DNA of 10,957 nucleotides from JBKHHU01 sp046539045 (lineage in GTDB: Bacteria > Planctomycetota > Phycisphaerae > SM23-33): positions 1 to 10,957 of the forward strand of contig JBKHHU010000116.1 in the NCBI GenBank assembly GCA_046539045.1, read 5' to 3'. Under the pieces are notes generated by a model. That model searched no databases. It saw only the letters and a list, made by a program, of their open reading frames with translations, and had not been told where the DNA came from. Below are positions 7,179-10,957 of this stretch, piece by piece (positions within the stretch are counted from its first letter, which is position 1; the number at the start of each line of letters is the position of its first letter). The translations under genes were made by a program, and so were the position numbers.

Positions 7179-7554
7179 CGGTTGCCGGTGTTCCGGGACC
7201 GCGGCAGAGGGCGATGATTATCACTTGCTTGCTGTCGAGCAATTGGTTTATTGCTATTTTCCTGTGAAGAACAGTCAAGAGCTACGTAAAACTACGGAAA
7301 AACGGCCGCGACGTGCCCGTTACGGGGTAGAGTGAGGCTAACTTGGAAGGTCCTGAAAGGCCCTGATCGGGACATTTCCGCGCCGCCCAGTGCCAGGCCG
7401 CCCCCGGCAAACTGCCCGTCACGGCCGGGTGCGGCACGCCGCAGGCGCTGTGCAGCCGATCACAGAAGCGGCCGTGAGATGAATCACGAAACCGCACCGC
7501 CCGGCCGCGGTAGCGCCCGGTGTCACCAACCGCTGAACAAGGAGCCGAGCCGAC
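7179..7554. other. 376-base intergenic region upstream of the Nudix-fold gene
   Basis: I find no gene. The first 100 bases are AT-richer and contain a weak promoter-like pair, TTGCTG and TGCTAT with 17 bases between (about 7228-7256). A small CCCG-TTA-CGGG hairpin lies at 7316-7326. The section 7419-7488 carries a strong inverted repeat with an overlapping competing helix (separate entry). AAGGAG ten bases before ATG 7555 is the ribosome binding site of the next gene. Confidence 0.45.
7419..7488 (+). promoter_or_regulatory. Structured leader with two mutually exclusive helices
   Basis: TCACGGCCG (7419-7427) is a perfect 9-bp inverted match to CGGCCGTGA (7469-7477). Within that arm, CTGTG (7448-7452) pairs with CACAG (7461-7465), and CGCC/GGCG near 7437-7447 can also pair, giving a branched fold. 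The right arm of the long helix can instead pair locally: CGTGA (7473-7477) with TCACG (7484-7488). The two states exclude each other. Located 67-136 bases before the Nudix-fold gene, it could be a cis-regulatory RNA. It matches no riboswitch class I can recall. GC-rich DNA yields such pairings fairly often. Confidence 0.3.
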
Positions 7555-7935
7555 ATGAACCAGCCGATCGTTCTGGTAGCGGTGCTGATTCCCCGCGGAG
7601 ACGAGCTGCTCCTGCTCGCCCGCCGCGACGGGTCCGGCGGGTACACCACCCAGCCGATGGAGGACCGCCTCGGCTTCGGCGAGCGATCCGAAGAGGCAGC
7701 CCGCCGCATCGTCCGCCACGCCATCGCCGCCGAACTGACCAACCTCCGCCGCATCGACGTCCGCGAGATCATCGTCGACCGCCCCACCGACCCCAAGCAC
7801 CGCATCACCATCCTCTACCAGGCCGACCTGTCCAACCCCGCCCTCTACGACCTGGACTACCTCGAAGGCCAAACCCCCGAAGGCGAACCCGCCGATGCCG
7901 TGTGGGTGGAAGCGGGGGAACCGGATGACCTCTAA
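7555..7935 (+). CDS. Nudix-fold protein with degenerate, probably inactive Nudix box
   Basis: A 126-residue protein with the Nudix layout: an N-terminal strand (residues 4-13), a second strand with LLLLARRD (18-25), and the box region RLGFGERSEEAARRIVRHAIAAEL (38-61). The entry of the box (GE then EEA) fits, but the metal-binding core that should read R-E-x-x-E-E is R-I-V-R-H-A, so the essential glutamates are absent and pyrophosphohydrolase activity is unlikely. Other Nudix-fold proteins without activity act as ligand-binding sensors. That is a possibility here, not a finding. AAGGAG lies upstream with a 10-base spacer. Codon use is extremely C/G-biased at third positions, in contrast to the operon that follows. 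No partner gene is close enough to suggest a pathway. Confidence 0.75.
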   Translation: MNQPIVLVAVLIPRGDELLLLARRDGSGGYTTQPMEDRLGFGERSEEAARRIVRHAIAAELTNLRRIDVREIIVDRPTDPKHRITILYQADLSNPALYDLDYLEGQTPEGEPADAVWVEAGEPDDL

Positions 7936-7963
7936 CTTGAGCCTAACAAGCGGGAACTTTCAT

Positions 7964-7992
7964 TTGCTCTGCGGCGGCAGGGGACGTATTCT
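7964..7992 (+). promoter_or_regulatory. Possible promoter of the restriction-modification operon
   Basis: TTGCTC (7964-7969) and TATTCT (7987-7992) are separated by 17 bases. The -35 matches TTGACA at 3 of 6 positions and the -10 matches TATAAT at 4 of 6. Transcription would begin near 8000, leaving a leader of about 40 bases. No controller-protein C-box repeat is visible. Confidence 0.3.
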
Positions 7993-8042
7993 AAGTGTGA
8001 TCAATCCGACGGACAGACGCGGTCTCTGCACGGAGGCGAAAG

Positions 8043-9479
8043 GTGAGCGGCGACGTTACGGACAGGAAGAGACTGATAGCGATAACCGACGGAGATATCC
8101 GCAACGGTAACTTGCGCGTCAGCAGCCACGACGAGTTCTTTCCGCGGGATGCGTTCGGACCTTCCAATAGAAAATCGGGTACCGCTAAGCAACTGACTTT
8201 CAAGCTTGAACCGGGCGACGCGGTTGTAGTATCCGATTTGGCGGCGAGGGGCGGCCACCGGTATCTCATTCGCGAACGCCGTGGACTCAAAAACTACTTC
8301 GGACGGCAGGAATTTCGCGCCGGCGATGTCATCGCCATAGAGAAATTGGGCGATTACTCGTACCGGGTCTACCCGTTTGAGAGCAAGGCGGTGCGATCCG
8401 GCACGGATATTCCGGACCACTGGCCCGAACCGGACGAGGATACTCCCACCAGCATCGACCTGTTCGCCGGTTGTGGTGGCTTCAGCTACGGGCTGCACCA
8501 AGCCGGATTCCAAACCCTTCTCGCGGTAGAATGGGACGCAGCCTGCTGCAGGACTTTTGAGACGAATATCAGCAGACGCATCCTCAATTGTGCAATTCAG
8601 GAAATCGAGAACTTCCCGGAGTGCGATCTGCTTGTGGGCGGCCCGCCCTGCCAAGGCTTCAGTAACCTGGGAGAGAGGGTTCCCGACGATCCCCGCCGGC
8701 AGCTGTGGCGACACTATCTCAGGGCGGTAGAAGATGCTCATCCCTATATCTTCATCATGGAGAATGTTCCGCCCATTCTGAAATCCGGCGAGTATAGAGA
8801 GATAGTGTCGGCGGCCAAGAGCATGGGGTATGAAATCGACGGGAAGGTTTTGAACAGCGCGCACTACGGTGTACCTCAGCAGCGGAAGCGTGCCATCATC
8901 ATAGGCAGTCGGATCGGCGACCCGCGTTTTCCCGATCCCACGCATCGCAATCCCGATGCAGCTCCGACTTTCGGCGAAACTGATTTACCGGCTTGGCGAA
9001 CGGTGTGGGATGCGATCGGAGACATGGCTCCGGAGCCGGATGGTGAGAACTGGCACATCGGGAGGAATCCGACCGAGTTGTCGATGAGGCGCTACCGAGC
9101 TGTCCCTCCCGGCGGCAACCGATTTGATCTTCCGAAAGAACTGCTTCCTCAATGCTGGATAAGAAAGAAAAGAGGCGGCACTGATCTGATGGGAAGGCTC
9201 TGGTGGGACAGGCCCTCTGTGACGATCAGGACTGAATTCTACAAACCGGAAAAGGGAAGGTACCTCCATCCGGTCGAACACCGTCCGATCACCCACCGGG
9301 AAGCCGCAAGACTGCAGGGATTCCCCGATGACTTCGATTTCAAGGGCAAGAAAATCGAGGTAGGTATCCAGATCGGGAATGCAGTACCCCCACCGCTTGG
9401 TTACCGGATCGGATTGGCGGCCAGGGCGGAGATAGACACATACCAGGAGCGAGAGGCCCAAGTCGCCAGGAGTGCCTGA
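8043..9479 (+). CDS. C5-cytosine DNA methyltransferase with B3-like N-terminal domain
   Basis: A 478-residue enzyme that transfers a methyl group from SAM to C5 of cytosine in a specific DNA site. Motif I DLFAGCGG is at 139-146, motif IV PPCQGFSN at 201-208 with catalytic C203, motif VI ENV at 240-242, motif VIII QQRKR at 279-283, and motif X with IGNAVPP at 444-450. The stretch between VIII and IX (about 290-390) is the target recognition region and is short, as in a single-specificity enzyme. Residues 1-120 are an extra domain; its HRYLIRERRGLKNYF...AGD pattern (72-95) resembles B3-type DNA-binding domains such as the EcoRII N-terminal domain (inference). The start is GTG at 8043 with GGAGG six bases upstream. 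It is the first gene of an operon with the HNH and Vsr genes; its stop is 5 bases before the HNH ATG. The recognition site is unknown. Confidence 0.95.
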   Translation: MSGDVTDRKRLIAITDGDIRNGNLRVSSHDEFFPRDAFGPSNRKSGTAKQLTFKLEPGDAVVVSDLAARGGHRYLIRERRGLKNYFGRQEFRAGDVIAIEKLGDYSYRVYPFESKAVRSGTDIPDHWPEPDEDTPTSIDLFAGCGGFSYGLHQAGFQTLLAVEWDAACCRTFETNISRRILNCAIQEIENFPECDLLVGGPPCQGFSNLGERVPDDPRRQLWRHYLRAVEDAHPYIFIMENVPPILKSGEYREIVSAAKSMGYEIDGKVLNSAHYGVPQQRKRAIIIGSRIGDPRFPDPTHRNPDAAPTFGETDLPAWRTVWDAIGDMAPEPDGENWHIGRNPTELSMRRYRAVPPGGNRFDLPKELLPQCWIRKKRGGTDLMGRLWWDRPSVTIRTEFYKPEKGRYLHPVEHRPITHREAARLQGFPDDFDFKGKKIEVGIQIGNAVPPPLGYRIGLAARAEIDTYQEREAQVARSA

Positions 9480-9484
9480 CCCAC

Positions 9485-10420
9485 ATGAGCAAGCAGCCGT
9501 ACGAGAAGAAGGTCAGGAGTTTGATCTCCGCCGTCGAACGAAAACTCGACAACTATCGCCAGTCTTACACAGGACTAAGTTGGCGCGAAAAGGTGCTGTT
9601 GCTTGTTGAGTTGACAAAAGGTGTCAAGGCACTGGGCAAGTACTCCGAACCCGGTGCGGGGTCCATGGCAGCACGTGAAAGGATCCGCCTGTATCTCGTC
9701 AAGCACGTTGGGATAGCGATTTCCGCAGCCGAACTGGAGGTCCTAGCGGGGATTTCCGAATATGCGAAGCGCGTTCGAGAGCTTCGTGTCGAAGACGGGT
9801 ACAAGATTCTGACCGGGCTATCCAACGATGAGGAAGCAGGCATCGCTCTTTCTCCCCGAGAGTACCTCCTGATCGATCCCGAACCGGATCACAGTGCCGC
9901 AAGAAGATGGCATCTCGTGGATCGTATCAAGAAGCAGTATCGAGGAGCACAGCAGCGCATTCTGGAATTCCTGAAGGCGAATGTCGGTGATGTGGTTACC
10001 ACCGAAGAGCTGGCAAAGGTTTCGGGCGACCGGAAACAGTATGCGCGAAGACTGCGTGAGCTTCGGACGGAGGATGGGTACGCCATCGCTTCCAGATTCA
10101 CCGGCCGCCCTGATCTGCGAGTCGGCGAGTATATACTTGAAACGCTGGAACGCGTGACGGATCCGCATGATCGGCGTATTCCTACGGACGTCCAGAAAAC
10201 GGTATATCGTCGGGACAACAATGCCTGCCGCCTGTGCGGATGGTCAATTTCAAACTGGAATCGCGAGGATCCCCGGATACTGGAACTTCACCACCTTGAG
10301 GAACATGCCGAAGGCGGGAAGAACGCACTTGATAATCTGGCCGTGCTGTGTTCCCGCTGTCACGACCGTGTGCATAGTGGAGAGTTGCTGCTGCCAAAGA
10401 ATTTCCTGAACGATGGCTGA
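9485..10420 (+). CDS. HNH endonuclease with tandem winged-helix-like modules (putative restriction enzyme)
   Basis: A 311-residue predicted nuclease. Residues 1-60 are a charged helical lead-in. Residues 62-130 and 155-219 are two diverged copies of one module: both contain an I-x4-L-K/V helix, an AEL or EEL helix, then RVRELRVEDGYKI or RLRELRTEDGYAI, and end in an EYLL or EYIL strand. The layout resembles winged-helix DNA-binding domains. Residues 236-298 form an HNH nuclease with a structural zinc site C248-x2-C251 / C289-x2-C292, the LELHH catalytic segment (H269/H270), N284, and H293/H297. Translation probably couples to the methyltransferase: AGGAG lies before that gene's stop and only 5 bases separate them. 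Its 3' end overlaps vsr by 8 bases. The operon makes it the natural candidate for the restriction subunit. A modification-dependent nuclease is less likely, because it would attack the host's own methylated DNA. Confidence 0.85.
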   Translation: MSKQPYEKKVRSLISAVERKLDNYRQSYTGLSWREKVLLLVELTKGVKALGKYSEPGAGSMAARERIRLYLVKHVGIAISAAELEVLAGISEYAKRVRELRVEDGYKILTGLSNDEEAGIALSPREYLLIDPEPDHSAARRWHLVDRIKKQYRGAQQRILEFLKANVGDVVTTEELAKVSGDRKQYARRLRELRTEDGYAIASRFTGRPDLRVGEYILETLERVTDPHDRRIPTDVQKTVYRRDNNACRLCGWSISNWNREDPRILELHHLEEHAEGGKNALDNLAVLCSRCHDRVHSGELLLPKNFLNDG

Positions 10421-10826
10421 CGTCTATTCCAAAAAGAAGCGACGTGAGATCATGTCTCGGGTCCGCTCCAAAGGCACTAAACCCGAGGAAGCCGTGGCGG
10501 AGATTCTCGATTCGATGGGTGTTGACTATACCCGCAATGTAAACGATCTTCCCGGCTGCCCCGATTTCGTTGTAGGAGAGAAGCAAACCGTCCTGTTCGT
10601 TCACGGATGCTTCTGGCATGGACATCGCAACTGCAGCCGAGCAAAGAAACCCGGGACAAATGCCCGGTTCTGGGATGAGAAGATATCCGGGAACCAGAGA
10701 CGGGACCGGAGGAACGCCCGCCGTCTGAGGAAACAGGGGTGGACCGTACTCACGGTTTGGCAGTGTAAGCTCCGCAGCATCAAGGAACGGCAGAAAACCG
10801 TCCGACGAATCAAACGCTACCTCTGA
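10413..10826 (+). CDS. vsr: Very-short-patch repair endonuclease (Vsr)
   Basis: A 137-residue mismatch endonuclease that nicks 5' of the T in T:G mismatches formed when 5-methylcytosine deaminates. Key residues seen: catalytic D51 in LPGCPDFVV, H64 and H69 in the FVHGCFWHGH segment, zinc ligands around C66, H71, C74 and C118 (WQC), the intercalating aromatics F67/W68, and W87. It ends about 20 residues earlier than E. coli Vsr (156), with the catalytic fold complete. Its start codon lies inside the HNH gene (ATGGCTGA overlap), so translation is coupled. Vsr genes commonly accompany C5 methyltransferases, and its specificity should match the methyltransferase encoded at the front of this operon. 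Confidence 0.97.
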   Translation: MADVYSKKKRREIMSRVRSKGTKPEEAVAEILDSMGVDYTRNVNDLPGCPDFVVGEKQTVLFVHGCFWHGHRNCSRAKKPGTNARFWDEKISGNQRRDRRNARRLRKQGWTVLTVWQCKLRSIKERQKTVRRIKRYL

Positions 10827-10864
10827 TATACTCACCAGCTGTTTCGTCGACTTCAGGCTGCATT

Positions 10865-10957
10865 TCAGTGTGGTGGGTCGTAGGTCGGTTGGGTTGGGGC
10901 TCTGGTCAGGTGGTTCCACATCTTTGCGGCGGAGTCGGCGGAGAGGCTGGCCGAGTC
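10865..10957 (-). CDS. C-terminal fragment of an unidentified protein (cut by the window edge)
   Basis: The minus strand is open from the window end to a TGA at 10865-10867, giving 30 codons that read LSADSAAKMWNHLTRAPTQP and end in DPPH. Third positions are almost all C or G, a strong coding signal, and the stop comes about 40 bases after the convergent vsr gene. The start lies outside the window, so the product cannot be assigned. The G-rich look of the plus strand here simply reflects Pro, Thr and Ala codons on the other strand. Confidence 0.45.
   Translation of the reverse strand, partial: DSASLSADSAAKMWNHLTRAPTQPTYDPPH

Noticed and set aside
7338..7939. 8-base direct repeat CTAACTTG at 7338-7345 and 7932-7939 flanking the Nudix-fold gene.
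   Set aside because: An 8-base match within a few hundred bases is expected by chance, and there is no integrase, transposase or inverted terminal repeat to support a mobile unit.
10868..10910. G-rich plus-strand tract with several GGG runs, possible G-quadruplex.
   Set aside because: Only three GGG runs lie close together, and the tract is explained by Pro/Thr-rich codons of the minus-strand gene fragment.
10938..10957. The right edge resembles the 5' end of a tRNA-Ser (GGAGAGG then GGCCGAGT).
   Set aside because: The D-arm spacing is off by one base, the rest is outside the window, and the minus strand reads as a clean, strongly biased coding frame through the same bases.

Overview
The window is GC-rich bacterial DNA with dense genes, mostly good Shine-Dalgarno sites and a normal single-copy repair gene (uvrB). 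No marker gene fixes the phylum. The long KamA-type aminomutase and the overall style would fit a Planctomycetota-like or other environmental GC-rich lineage, but that is a weak inference. No rRNA, CRISPR array, transposase or insertion sequence was seen.

Left part (1-4340), metabolism and signalling: a small cupin protein (minus strand) lies downstream of a 610-residue radical-SAM aminomutase (minus strand). The aminomutase carries Lys and Asn where lysine 2,3-aminomutase has its two lysine-binding Asp residues, which points to glutamate 2,3-aminomutase (beta-glutamate synthesis). A probable terminator separates the two genes. After about 560 bases with no confident gene comes a plus-strand diguanylate cyclase. 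Its receiver domain has lost the phospho-acceptor Asp. It is followed by an undescribed 61-codon basic small ORF with a strong ribosome binding site.

Middle part (4300-7180), DNA repair: uvrB (minus strand) is divergent from a HhH-GPD glycosylase of the MagIII / endonuclease III-related type (plus strand). A 376-base gap holding a potentially switchable RNA-like fold precedes a Nudix-fold protein that lacks the catalytic glutamates.

Right part (7936-10830), defence: a tight three-gene plus-strand operon encodes a C5-cytosine DNA methyltransferase with a B3-like N-terminal domain, an HNH nuclease with two tandem copies of a DNA-binding-like module, and a Vsr very-short-patch repair endonuclease. 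The spacing is 5 bases and then an 8-base overlap. The simplest reading is a type II-like restriction-modification module: the methyltransferase protects the host, the HNH protein cuts unmodified DNA, and Vsr repairs T:G mismatches produced by deamination of 5-methylcytosine at the methylated sites. Codon use in this operon is visibly less GC-biased than in its left neighbour, which suggests horizontal transfer. The window ends inside the C-terminus of an unidentified minus-strand gene convergent with vsr.
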